A stretch of 64,000 nucleotides of DNA, taken from Methylobacterium fujisawaense. Lineage in GTDB: Bacteria > Pseudomonadota > Alphaproteobacteria > Rhizobiales > Beijerinckiaceae. Every line of letters starts with the position of its first letter. Position 1 is the stretch's first letter. The stretch lies in assembly GCF_014138435.1 (NCBI RefSeq), contig NZ_JACJIM010000002.1, positions 558,001 to 622,000 on the forward strand, given 5' to 3'. Shown here one piece after another: positions 11,204 through 20,000 of the stretch. The notes under the pieces were generated by a model. The model was not told where the DNA came from, searched no databases, and saw only the letters and a program-made list of their open reading frames with translations. The translations under genes were made by a program, and so were the position numbers.

Positions 11204-12798
11204 TGGTGGCCCTTAACAGACGTCTCGCGCGCGCCGCGCTCGCCTTCGGCATGCTCATCGCCCTGCCCTCCGCCGGCTGGGCAGAGGAGGCGCCGCACGG
11301 ACATCCGCCCGCGGAGAGCAAGCCGGCACCGCGCGGGCCGGACGGACGACGCCTGCCGCCGGATTCCGTCACGAAGCAGAGCGTCACGCTGCCTGATGGC
11401 AGGGTCCTCGACTTCACCGCCACGGCCGGCAGCCTGCCGCTCGTCGACGAGGCTGGCAAGCTGCAGGCCGAGATCGCCTTCGTGGCCTACACGGTGGCGT
11501 CCAAGGACGGCCAGGAGCGCCCGGTGACCTTCGCGGTCAATGGCGGCCCGGGCGCCGCGTCGGCCTACCTCAACATCGGGGCGATCGGCCCCTGGCGGCT
11601 GCCCGTCGGCGGCGACAGCATCAGCCCGTCGCAGCCGGTCACGCTCACGCCCAACGACGGGACGTGGCTCGGCTTCACCGATCTCGTCTTCATCGACCCC
11701 GTCGGCACCGGCTACAGCCGGGCCGCGGACGGCAACGGCAAGGCCTACTGGTCGATCGAGTCCGACGCCGCGACCCTCTCGGCAGCCATCGCCCGCTACC
11801 TGCGCAACAACGATCGTCTAGCGAGCCCGAAGTTCTTCGTCGGCGAGAGCTATGGCGGGTTCCGCGGCCCGCTGATCACGGAGAAGCTCCAGGAAGAGAT
11901 CGGCGTCGGCCTGTCGGGCATGGTGCTGCTCTCGCCGGTGCTCGACTTCGGGTGGCTGGAGACCCCGCGGGCCAATCCCTGGGGCTACGTGCTGAAGTTG
12001 CCGTCGCTGGCGGCCGGCGCGCTGGAGCGGGCCGGGACGGTACCCACGCCGGCCTTGCTGGGGGATGCCGAAGCTTACGCATCCGGTGCCTATCTAACGG
12101 ATCTCCTGAAGGGGCCGAGCGATTCCGCGGCGGTTGCGCGGATGACCGAGAAGGTCGCCCCGCTGGTCGGGCTCGATCCCGCCCTGGTCCGCGCACAGGC
12201 GGCGCGCCTCTCGACCCGAAGCGTCCAGCGGGAGATCGATCGTGCCGAAGGTCGCGTGACGAGCGCCTACGATACCGGCATCACCGGCTGGGACCCGAAT
12301 CCGGCCGCCGCGCAATCGAGCTTCGAGGATCCGCAGCTCACCGCGCTCCAGGCGCCGCTGACCAGCGCGATGCTCGATCTCTACGCGCGCACGCTGAAAT
12401 GGCCCGTGGCCAACATGCGCTACGAGCTCCTGAACAATGCGGTCAATCGGGGCTGGAGCTGGGGCTCGGGACGACAGGCACCGGAGGTGCTCTCGAACCT
12501 TCAGGGAACCCTGGCCCTCGACGGGCACCTGCGTGTCCTCGTGGCGCACGGATTCACCGATCTCGTAACCCCGTATTTCGCCTCGAAGCTCCTGCTGGCG
12601 CAGGTCCCGGCCTACAGTGCCGGTCGCCTGAGCCTCGCAGTCTATCCCGGAGGCCACATGTTCTACACGCGTCCAGATTCCCGCGCCGCCTTCAAGGCGG
12701 ATGTCGAACGGATGTACACGGACGCCCTGAAGGTCCGCGATGGCGGCTCGGCGCGTTCGGCCGGCGCACCCGCGGAACGTCTCAGGACCGCACCGTGA
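11203..12798 (+). CDS. exported serine carboxypeptidase (peptidase S10 family)
   Basis: The 531-residue protein starts with a signal peptide ('LARAALAFGMLIALPSAGWAEE') and is therefore probably periplasmic. The S10 catalytic triad is visible: Ser216 in 'GESYGG', Asp453 in 'GFTDLVTPY' and His485 in 'YPGGHMFY'. The oxyanion segment 'FAVNGGPGAASAYL' and 'DPVGTGYS' also match. S10 enzymes release C-terminal amino acids from peptides at acidic pH; the physiological substrate here is unknown. The ATG overlaps the holC stop, so the two are co-translated even though their functions look unrelated. The convergent discoidin-GT gene ends 63 bp away. Confidence 0.92.
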   Translation: MVALNRRLARAALAFGMLIALPSAGWAEEAPHGHPPAESKPAPRGPDGRRLPPDSVTKQSVTLPDGRVLDFTATAGSLPLVDEAGKLQAEIAFVAYTVASKDGQERPVTFAVNGGPGAASAYLNIGAIGPWRLPVGGDSISPSQPVTLTPNDGTWLGFTDLVFIDPVGTGYSRAADGNGKAYWSIESDAATLSAAIARYLRNNDRLASPKFFVGESYGGFRGPLITEKLQEEIGVGLSGMVLLSPVLDFGWLETPRANPWGYVLKLPSLAAGALERAGTVPTPALLGDAEAYASGAYLTDLLKGPSDSAAVARMTEKVAPLVGLDPALVRAQAARLSTRSVQREIDRAEGRVTSAYDTGITGWDPNPAAAQSSFEDPQLTALQAPLTSAMLDLYARTLKWPVANMRYELLNNAVNRGWSWGSGRQAPEVLSNLQGTLALDGHLRVLVAHGFTDLVTPYFASKLLLAQVPAYSAGRLSLAVYPGGHMFYTRPDSRAAFKADVERMYTDALKVRDGGSARSAGAPAERLRTAP

Positions 12799-12861
12799 CG
12801 TGTTCGGTCGGGATGCAGGCAGCGGGGTCGTCGCCGGTCGGATCGTGACCGGCGCGACCGA

Positions 12862-14220
12862 TCAGACATCGTCGAAGGCGAGAGCTTCGGCCGGGTACTC
12901 CACCATGCTCCGGCGCTGAGCGTCGGTATTCTGCCACTCGCCGACCTTCATGTACCGGCCTTCGCGATCGCGAACCTCGACCACTTTCCCGATCGTGGGA
13001 ATCGACTGGAAGCCCTGCGGCCAATTGGATGCGAAGTAGAACACCTGCTCGACGCGCTCCGAGAGGTGGCAGATCGCCGGCCCGAAGGTTCCGAGCCCGA
13101 AGACGAGGTAGCGGCCGTTCACCAGAGCGGCGACATCGGAGATCAGCGATTCGCTCTGGATCTCCACGGGCAGGCCGCGCTGCGCCGCATAGGCCTCCAC
13201 TTCTGCAATGACCGGGTTCAGCCGGTTCTCGAAGACAAGCTTGACGGAACGAATGCGGCCCTCGGCCTGCAGCCGGTCGATGACCATCCGGTAGAAGGCG
13301 AAGGGCGGCTGCGGATAGTGCGGGTCGACCCAGGTGCTGAAGATGTCGCCCGACCGGATATGGATCAGGAGCTGATCGTCGGGCTTGGCCGCAAATGTCC
13401 GCGGCAGGCCGTTGAACAGGGGCCTGATCACATCCTGAACGATCGCGCGCGAGTCGATCGGGCCCTGCAGAGCCGTCACCCGCTCGAACTGCGTCGGATC
13501 GAAATACAGCCCTGACAGGAAGTAGCCGTCCGGCGGAAGCGGCTCGTCCGGCGGAATGAACGTGATGCCGTCGCAGGTCAGCCTCTCGGTCAGAAAGATC
13601 ACCTTGCTGCGGTCGACCTTCGGGACTTTGATGTATTTCAGGTTGAGCGCCTTCGCGATCGAGACCGCGATGATGTACTGCACGAGGCAGTTGCCGAAGG
13701 CGCCGTTCTCGAACAGTGACAGGCCGACGAGGTTGCGGCTAGCCCGGCCAGGCGCGGCTTCGAGATTGTAGGTGACGTAGACGTTAGCGCCGGGCTTCTC
13801 ATTCAGGAGCGTGATGTCGAGCCCGAGCAGCGCCCGCAGGGCGATGAGGTCGATGGCGGCTTCATCGGCGCGGATGTCGACGCCTGCGACGAGCGCCGGA
13901 TCCGGCACCGCGATCCGCACGAGACGCGCCCAGGCCCGCTCGTCGGCGCCGATGGCGGCCACGAGGGCGCCCGGCTTGGCGGTCCAGCCGACGATGTCGG
14001 GCGCGGACCACGTGACGCCGTCCTGCGAGACCTCGACGGCCACATCGCCGACCTCGGGCGCGACAGTATCCTGTACGGGTCGCAGCGCGACGGCGCGGAT
14101 CGGAAAGCGACCGTCCAGATCGAACTCGAGCCAGGCGGTGCCTTCGTCCTGTACGATCCGGGGGGCGCGGCCAGTGGCGAGATCGACGAGGACCGGGCTC
14201 GGATCGTCTGCGAGGGCCAT
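12862..14220 (-). CDS. discoidin-like domain fused to GT11-like glycosyltransferase
   Basis: The 452-residue protein has no signal peptide. Residues about 10-120 look like an F5/8-type (discoidin) carbohydrate-binding sandwich: 'AWLEFDLDGRFPI', 'VEVSQDGVTWS' and 'ARLVRI'. The rest resembles alpha-1,2-fucosyltransferases (GT11): 'ENGAFGNCLVQYIIA' corresponds to the GGLGNQLFQYA-type motif and 'LLIHIRSGDIF' (near 285) to the HxRRGDY donor-binding motif, followed by 'LISDVAALVNGRYLVFGLGTFG'. It may transfer fucose or another sugar to a surface glycan. No polysaccharide genes are adjacent, and the second Arg of HxRRGD is Ser. The family call is from motif reading only. Confidence 0.6.
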   Translation of the reverse strand: MALADDPSPVLVDLATGRAPRIVQDEGTAWLEFDLDGRFPIRAVALRPVQDTVAPEVGDVAVEVSQDGVTWSAPDIVGWTAKPGALVAAIGADERAWARLVRIAVPDPALVAGVDIRADEAAIDLIALRALLGLDITLLNEKPGANVYVTYNLEAAPGRASRNLVGLSLFENGAFGNCLVQYIIAVSIAKALNLKYIKVPKVDRSKVIFLTERLTCDGITFIPPDEPLPPDGYFLSGLYFDPTQFERVTALQGPIDSRAIVQDVIRPLFNGLPRTFAAKPDDQLLIHIRSGDIFSTWVDPHYPQPPFAFYRMVIDRLQAEGRIRSVKLVFENRLNPVIAEVEAYAAQRGLPVEIQSESLISDVAALVNGRYLVFGLGTFGPAICHLSERVEQVFYFASNWPQGFQSIPTIGKVVEVRDREGRYMKVGEWQNTDAQRRSMVEYPAEALAFDDV

Positions 14221-14392
14221 CGGGTCTCCGAGAACTGAGCGGAGGCGCCCATGCCGGGCCGGCCGGGCATCCGGTGCGGCGGTGCCCGCATCGGGGCGCG
14301 GACGTCAAGCCCGGCCACCCGCGAAGGGACGCACGGGAATCCGAACGGATCTGGCGCCGCTCCGTTGTGTCGTCGCCGGCATGCGTCTACAA

Positions 14393-14566
14393 CGTGCCGG
14401 TGACGGTGCCCCGGCAACGGGGTGAAAAGGGAATGCGGTGAGGGGTTTCACCCCGATTCCGCGGCTGCCCCCGCAACTGTGAGCGGCGAGCGCCTGCCAA
14501 GCGCCACCGGAGCGATCCGGGAAGGCAGTGGGCGCGCCGAGCCGCGAGCCAGGAGACCTGCCGTCG
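14393..14566 (+). promoter_or_regulatory. cobalamin (B12) riboswitch
   Basis: The 5' part has the usual 'GCCGGTGACGGTGCCCC' entry, followed by a hairpin and 'GGGAATGCGGTGAGG'. The core reads 'CCGCGGCTGCCCCCGCAACTGTGA', then 'GAAGGCAGTGGGC', and the terminal B12 box 'GAGCCAGGAGACCTGCC' lies at 14546-14562. All class-I cobalamin riboswitch landmarks are in the right order. It lies 50 bp before cbtB and should repress the cobalt uptake and cob genes when adenosylcobalamin is plentiful. Termination versus RBS sequestration cannot be decided by eye; no U-tract terminator is obvious before cbtB. Confidence 0.95.
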
Positions 14567-14615
14567 CAACAGGATCCCGCAATGCCGCCGGTGGGGCGGC
14601 TGGAGACACTCGACG

Positions 14616-14798
14616 ATGACCGCTCAGACCCTCGCCCCCGTCGCCGCCGGTACCCGCTCGTCGGAGCGTCCGGTCGCCGTCGCGCTCGCGGCCATGCTGG
14701 GCCTCGGCCTGCTGTTCATGGCGGGTTTCTCGCCGGCGATCGCGTTCCACAACGCGGCGCACGACTTCCGCCATACCCAGAACTTCCCCTGTCACTGA
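14616..14798 (+). CDS. cbtB: cobalt transporter subunit CbtB (predicted)
   Basis: The 60-residue protein has one transmembrane helix (about 20-42, 'VAVALAAMLGLGLLFMAGF') and the family's histidine-rich C terminus 'FHNAAHDFRHTQNFPCH', thought to bind cobalt. CbtB and CbtA form a predicted cobalt uptake system typically placed under B12 riboswitches, exactly as here. A GGAG lies upstream of the ATG. cbtA begins 16 bp downstream. Confidence 0.95.
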   Translation: MTAQTLAPVAAGTRSSERPVAVALAAMLGLGLLFMAGFSPAIAFHNAAHDFRHTQNFPCH

Positions 14799-14814
14799 CG
14801 CCCTCGGCGCAGGG

Positions 14815-15552
14815 ATGATCATTCGGCTTCTGTCGGCGGCCCTGGCCGCCGGCTTCTTCGCGGCTGCCGTTGTGACGGGCCTCGAACTCACGCTGACCTC
14901 GCCGCTGATCGTCGCGGCCGAGCGCTACGAGCAGCAGGAACCCTCGCATCAGGCCGCGAAGGCCCTTCCGATCGTGCTGGCCCATGCCGGGCATGACCAT
15001 GCCGCGCCCGACGCGGCACCGGAATGGCAGCCCGGCCCCGGCCTGCCGCGGATGGCCTTCACCGGTCTTGCGACCCTCGTCGGCGGCGTCGGCTACGCCC
15101 TGCTGCTCGGCGCGGTGATGATCGCCTGCGGCCGCGAGCCGACGCCACAGGTCGGTCTCGCCTTCGCGGTGGCGGGCTTCGCCAGCGTCGCCCTCGCGCC
15201 GGGCCTCGGCCTGCCGCCGGAACTGCCCGGCAGCGCCGCTGCACCGCTGGCCGCGCGGCAGGCCTGGTGGGTAATGACCGCGGCGGCGACCGGAATGGGA
15301 CTCTACCTGATCACGATCCGCCGTGCTCTGATCACGATCCTGGGTGGCCTCGTCCTGATCATAACCCCCCACGTCGTCGGCGCCCCGCAGGCACCGGAGG
15401 GCGCGTCGGAGCTTCCGGCCGCACTGGCCGCACAGTTCGCCGCCCGGTCGCTGGCGATCAGCTTCGTCTTTTGGATCCTGATCGGGTTGGGGCTCGGCTG
15501 GGCGTGGCAGGCGTTTTCCCGCGACACGCAACGGGGAACGGCCCGTGCCTGA
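14815..15552 (+). CDS. cbtA: cobalt transporter subunit CbtA (predicted)
   Basis: The 245-residue membrane protein has about five or six hydrophobic segments, the first at residues 4-24 ('LLSAALAAGFFAAAVVTGLEL'). A loop contains 'AHAGHDHAAPDAAPEW', a His/Asp cluster suited to metal binding, and the C terminus has 'AISFVFWILIGLGLGWAWQ'. It pairs with cbtB immediately upstream. The last 8 bp overlap the GTG start of the DUF1636 gene. Transport activity is inferred from the family and its riboswitch control. Confidence 0.92.
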   Translation: MIIRLLSAALAAGFFAAAVVTGLELTLTSPLIVAAERYEQQEPSHQAAKALPIVLAHAGHDHAAPDAAPEWQPGPGLPRMAFTGLATLVGGVGYALLLGAVMIACGREPTPQVGLAFAVAGFASVALAPGLGLPPELPGSAAAPLAARQAWWVMTAAATGMGLYLITIRRALITILGGLVLIITPHVVGAPQAPEGASELPAALAAQFAARSLAISFVFWILIGLGLGWAWQAFSRDTQRGTARA

Positions 15553-15946
15553 GACCGTCCTGTACGTCTGCACGACCTGCCGCCTTCCGGACGACGATCC
15601 GGATGGACCGCGCGCCGGAGCACGCCTTCTGGAGGCGCTGCAGGCCGGGAGCGCCGGCACGCCGGACCTGCGGGTCGAGGCAGTGGAATGCCTGTCGGTC
15701 TGCAAGCGGCCCTGCACCGTGGCGGTCGCCTCGGCCGACCGCTGGACCTACGTCTACGGCGACATGGATCCGGCCGCCTCGGCGGAGACCATCCTCGCCG
15801 GGCTCGCGGCCTATGCGGCGACCTCGGACGGCATCGTGCCCTGGCGCGAGCGTCCGGAGGCCTTCCGCAAGGGCGTGATCGCCCGCATCCCCCCGTTCCC
15901 TGAACCCCGCCCGCTCCCCGCCGGCACCCTGGAGGCCGCGGAATGA
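15545..15946 (+). CDS. DUF1636 family, thioredoxin-like cysteine-rich protein in cob operon
   Basis: This 133-residue cytoplasmic protein has an N-terminal C-x2-C ('VCTTCR') and then 'CLSVCKRPC' near residue 53, a layout like thioredoxin-fold [2Fe-2S] proteins. Family members (DUF1636) are repeatedly encoded between cbtA and cobW or near cobN. No biochemical role is known to me. It may be a metal-trafficking or redox partner in cobalt insertion. The GTG start overlaps cbtA, and the stop overlaps cobW, so it is firmly part of the operon. Confidence 0.82.
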   Translation: MPETVLYVCTTCRLPDDDPDGPRAGARLLEALQAGSAGTPDLRVEAVECLSVCKRPCTVAVASADRWTYVYGDMDPAASAETILAGLAAYAATSDGIVPWRERPEAFRKGVIARIPPFPEPRPLPAGTLEAAE

Positions 15947-16977
15947 CCATCGTGAACAAGATCCCCTGCACCATCGTCACGGGCTTCCTCGGAGCCGGCA
16001 AGACGACATTGGTCCGCCACGTGGTCGAGAACGCCAGGGGGCGCCGCCTCGCCATCCTGGTCAACGAGTTCGGCGACGTCGGCTTCGACAAGTCCTTCCT
16101 CGCCGCCTGCGGGGTCGAAGGCTGCACCGAAGAAGCTATCGTCGAGCTGCCGAATGGCTGCATCTGCTGCACGGTCGCGGACGATTTCGTTCCGGCGCTG
16201 GAGACTCTCCTCGGCCGCGCCGAGCCGCCGGAGCACATCCTGATCGAGACCTCGGGCCTCGCGCTGCCGAAGCCGTTGGTTCAGGCGTTCCAGTGGCCGG
16301 CGATCCGCTCGCGGGTCACCGTCGACGGGGTCGTCGCAGTGGTCGACGGCCCGGCCGTCGCCGCCGGCGTCTTCGCGGACGATCCGGAGGCACTGGCCGC
16401 CCAGCGGGCCGCGGACCAATCGGTCGATCACGACAATCCGCTGGAAGAGGTCTTCGAGGACCAACTCCTCTGCGCCGACCTCGTGGTCCTCAACAAGGCC
16501 GACCTCATCGATGCCCCGACCCGCGCTCGGGTGCGTGCCGAGGTGGAAGGCCACCTGCCCCGGGCCGTGAAGGTGGTGGAGACCGAGAACGGCGTCATCG
16601 ACCCGCGGGTGCTGCTCGGTCTCGCGGCGGCCGCCGAGGACGATCTCGATTCCCGTCCGTCGCATCACGGCGAGGGCGAGGATCACGACCACGACGACTT
16701 CGAGACCGTGGCGCTGCCCGTCCGCCCCGCGATCACGGCGGGCGATCTGGCGGCCCGGGTCGAGAAGGCAGCCGAGATCCCGGGCGTCCTGCGGATCAAG
16801 GGTTTCGCCGAGGTCGAGGGCAAGGCGATGCGCCTCGTGGTGCAGGGGGTCGGCCGGCGCGTGGCCCACCATTTCGACCGGCCGTGGAAGTCCGGGGAGG
16901 CCCGGGACGGCAACCTCGTGGTGATCGGCCTCAAGGGGTTCGACCAGCGCGCCGTCGCTGCGGCCCTCGCGGGATGA
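15943..16977 (+). CDS. cobW: cobalamin biosynthesis GTPase CobW
   Basis: CobW is a G3E-family metallochaperone GTPase thought to deliver cobalt to the CobNST chelatase. Visible parts are the Walker A 'GFLGAGKTT' (about residues 13-21), the metal-binding CxCC motif in 'NGCICCT' near 72, 'ETSGLALPKP' (guanine-site region), 'NKAD' near 184, and a His/Asp-rich stretch 'HHGEGEDHDHDD' near 241-252. The 344-residue length is standard. It overlaps the DUF1636 gene by 4 bp and is followed after 71 bp by cobN. Confidence 0.96.
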   Translation: MTIVNKIPCTIVTGFLGAGKTTLVRHVVENARGRRLAILVNEFGDVGFDKSFLAACGVEGCTEEAIVELPNGCICCTVADDFVPALETLLGRAEPPEHILIETSGLALPKPLVQAFQWPAIRSRVTVDGVVAVVDGPAVAAGVFADDPEALAAQRAADQSVDHDNPLEEVFEDQLLCADLVVLNKADLIDAPTRARVRAEVEGHLPRAVKVVETENGVIDPRVLLGLAAAAEDDLDSRPSHHGEGEDHDHDDFETVALPVRPAITAGDLAARVEKAAEIPGVLRIKGFAEVEGKAMRLVVQGVGRRVAHHFDRPWKSGEARDGNLVVIGLKGFDQRAVAAALAG

Positions 16978-16983
16978 CGGCCG

Positions 16984-17028
16984 CCGCGCGCGCCTGCGCG
17001 GCTGACGGCGGCGCGCCGGTGCGCGCGG
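16984..17028 (+). other. GC-rich hairpin between cobW and cobN
   Basis: CCGCGCGCGCC at 16984-16994 can pair with GGTGCGCGCGG at 17018-17028 through 11 bp with one G-U pair, enclosing a 23-nt loop. Only TTT follows after a short gap, so it is not a clear intrinsic terminator. It may attenuate or stabilise the transcript between cobW and cobN. Confidence 0.35.
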
Positions 17029-17048
17029 CCGCGGTTTAGGGGCCGTCG

Positions 17049-20000
17049 ATGCATCTCGTGCGCATCGATACCGTCTCGCTCGACGAGGGTGAGGCGGCGG
17101 TGGATCTCGGGCAGGAGCCCGGCGATCTGGTTGTGCTGTCGTTCACCGACAGCGACCTCGCGGCGGTCGGTCAGGCCCACGCCGCAGAGCCCGGTCTGCC
17201 GAGTCTCCGGCTCGCGAAGCTCGCCAAACTGCGGCATCCGCTGTCGGTCGACCTCTACGTCGAACGCGTCGTGGCGCACGCCAAGGTCGTGGTGATCCGT
17301 TGTCTGGGCGGACTGGATTACTGGCGCTACGGGATCGAGCGCTGCGCCGAAACCGCGCGGGCGCACGGCGTCGTGCTCGCGGTCCTGCCGGGCGACGACC
17401 GGCCGGACCCCCGTCTCGCGCCGTTCTCCACCGATCCCGCCCTCGCCGGGGAACTCGACGCCTATTTCCGTGCCGGCGGTCCCGGCAATCTCCGGCGCAT
17501 GCTGCGATCCCTGGCCATCCGGCTGGGCGCCGAGGGGGCGGTCGAGCCTCCGCAGCCCCTGCCCCGCGGCTTTCCCTGGTGTCCGGGTTGCGGCGCTCTC
17601 CCCCTCGAAACAGCCATTGCCGCGGCTGAAACGGCGATCCCGCTCGACGGCGCGCCGTCGCCCGCCCATCCGCTGGCCCTGCTGCTGATCTATCGCTCCG
17701 CCGTGCTCGGCGGCGACACCGAGCCGTTCGTCGCACTCTCAGCCGCCCTGCGCGCCCGCGGGATCGGGGCGCTGCCGATGGTCGTGTCGAGCCTGAAGGA
17801 GCCCGAGGCCGCCGCGGCGGTCGCCGATGCGGTGCGGGCGCGCAGACCCGACCTCGTCATCGCAGCCACGGCGTTCTCCGCGCGTGAGGACGGCACCGAC
17901 TTCGTTCTCGACGGCGCCGGCTGCCCGGTCATTCAGGCGTTCACGGTAGGGTCACCGCGCGCGGCCTGGGAGGCGTCGGCCCGCGGCCTCGGCGCTTCCG
18001 ATCTTGCCATGCAGATCGCGCTGCCGGAATTCGACGGCCGGCTCTCGGGCTTTCCGATCTCCTTCAAGGAGGAAAGCCCGGAGGTCGCCGGCTTCACCCA
18101 GCGGCGGGCGGTGCCCTACCCCGCAGGCATCGCCGCCCTGGCAGACCGGGCCGCGGGATGGCTGCGGCTGGCCGCCCTGCCCCGGCCGGCGCGCCGCGTG
18201 GCCCTGGTCCTGTCCGACTATCCGGCCCGGGGCGGCCGGGCCGGTTTCGCCGTCGGTCTCGACACGCCCGAGAGCGCCCGCGCCATCGCCGCCGACCTCG
18301 CCGCCGCGGGCTACGCGACGGGGGCGCTTCCGGAAGCCGGCACGCTGATGGCGGATCTCACGGAGGGTCCGGCCGCGTTCCGCGTGCCCCTCCCCGCCTA
18401 CCAGGCCTGGTGGAACACCCTCCCCGAAGAGACGCGCGCCTCGATCACCGCCGTCTGGGGCGAGGCCGAATCCGATCCGGCCTGCGTCGACGGCGCCTTC
18501 CGGTTCCGGATGCTGACGGGCACGACCGCATCCGATCGGAGCGTCGCTCCGGATCGAACCGGGGACGGGGCGATCCGTGACCGCGGTCGGCTCGACGTCT
18601 TCCTGCAACCGGACCGCGGGCGCGATCCCGATCGCAAGGCCGGCTACCACGATCTCGACCGGGCTCCGACCCATGCCTATCTGGCGTTCCATCTCGGCCT
18701 GCAGCAGCACTTCGACGTTCTGGTGCAGCTCGGTACGCACGGGACAACCGAGTGGCTGCCCGGCAAAGCCGTGGCCCTGTCTCCCACCTGCTTGCCGGCG
18801 CTGTGCGTCGGCGGCCTGCCGGTGGTCTATCCCTTCATCGTCGATGATCCGGGCGAGGCCGCGCCGGTCAAGCGGCGCCTCGGCGGCGTCGCGCTCGGTC
18901 ACCTGACGCCGGACGTCGCCGTCCACGCGCTGAAGCCGGAGGCCGCACGCCTGCGCGAGTTGGTGGAGGAATACGCCGCCGCGAGCGTGCTCGATCCCCG
19001 CCGCGCCGAACTGGTGGCCCGCACCATCCTCGAGGAGGCCGAGGCCGCCGGATTGCTCGACGGCGCCGGCATCGGCGCGGACACGCCGATGGACGAGGCG
19101 CTGACCCGGCTGGACGCGCACCTCTGCGACCTCGGCGAGACCGTCTTCCGCGACGGTCTCCACGTTTTCGCCCGAGCCCCGGGCGAGGCCGCGGAGGCGG
19201 TGCTGGCAAGCGCCGCCGCCGAGCGGACCGGGCTGCTCGCGGCCCTCGACGCCCGATTCGTCCGGCCGGGGCCCTCCGGCTCGCCGTCCCGCGGGCGCAG
19301 CGACGTGCTCCCCACCGGACGCAACCTCGCAACCCTGGACCCACGGGCCATCCCGAGCCGCGCCGCCGCGCTCCTCGGTGAGAGGGCCGCCGCCGCCGTG
19401 GTGACCCGCTACCTTCAGGACGAGGGTGCCTATCCGGCCCGGATCGTCATGGATCTCTGGGCCTCGCCGACACTGCGCACCGGCGGCGAGGATGTGGCGC
19501 ATGCCCTCGCCCTCATGGGCGTGCGGCCGGTCTGGGACCATGCCAGCACTCGCGTCACCGGTTTCGAGATCCTTCCGCTGGCCATGCTCGACCGGCCCCG
19601 GATCGACGTCACCGTGCGGGTCTCCGGGGCGTTCCGCGACACGTTCCCCGAGACCCTGGCGCTGCTCGACCGGGCGACCCGCGCCGTGGCCGACAGGGAC
19701 GAGGCCGACGACGAGAACCCGCTGGCGGCGGCCCGCCGACGGGGCGAGACGGCCGTGCGGGTCTACGGCGCTGCGCCGGGCCGCTACGGCGCCGGTACCG
19801 CCGCGACGGCCCTCGACGGCACATGGGATGGCCGCGCCGATCTCGGTCGCGCCTATCTTGCGGCCAGCACGCACGCCTATGGCGACCGCGAGGCGCCGGA
19901 TGCGGATTTCTCCGCCCGGGTGGCGGGAGCCGACGCCTATCTCCACGCCTTCGACGTGGCCGAGCGCGATCTGTTCGACGGGGATGCCGCTGTGGACGCG

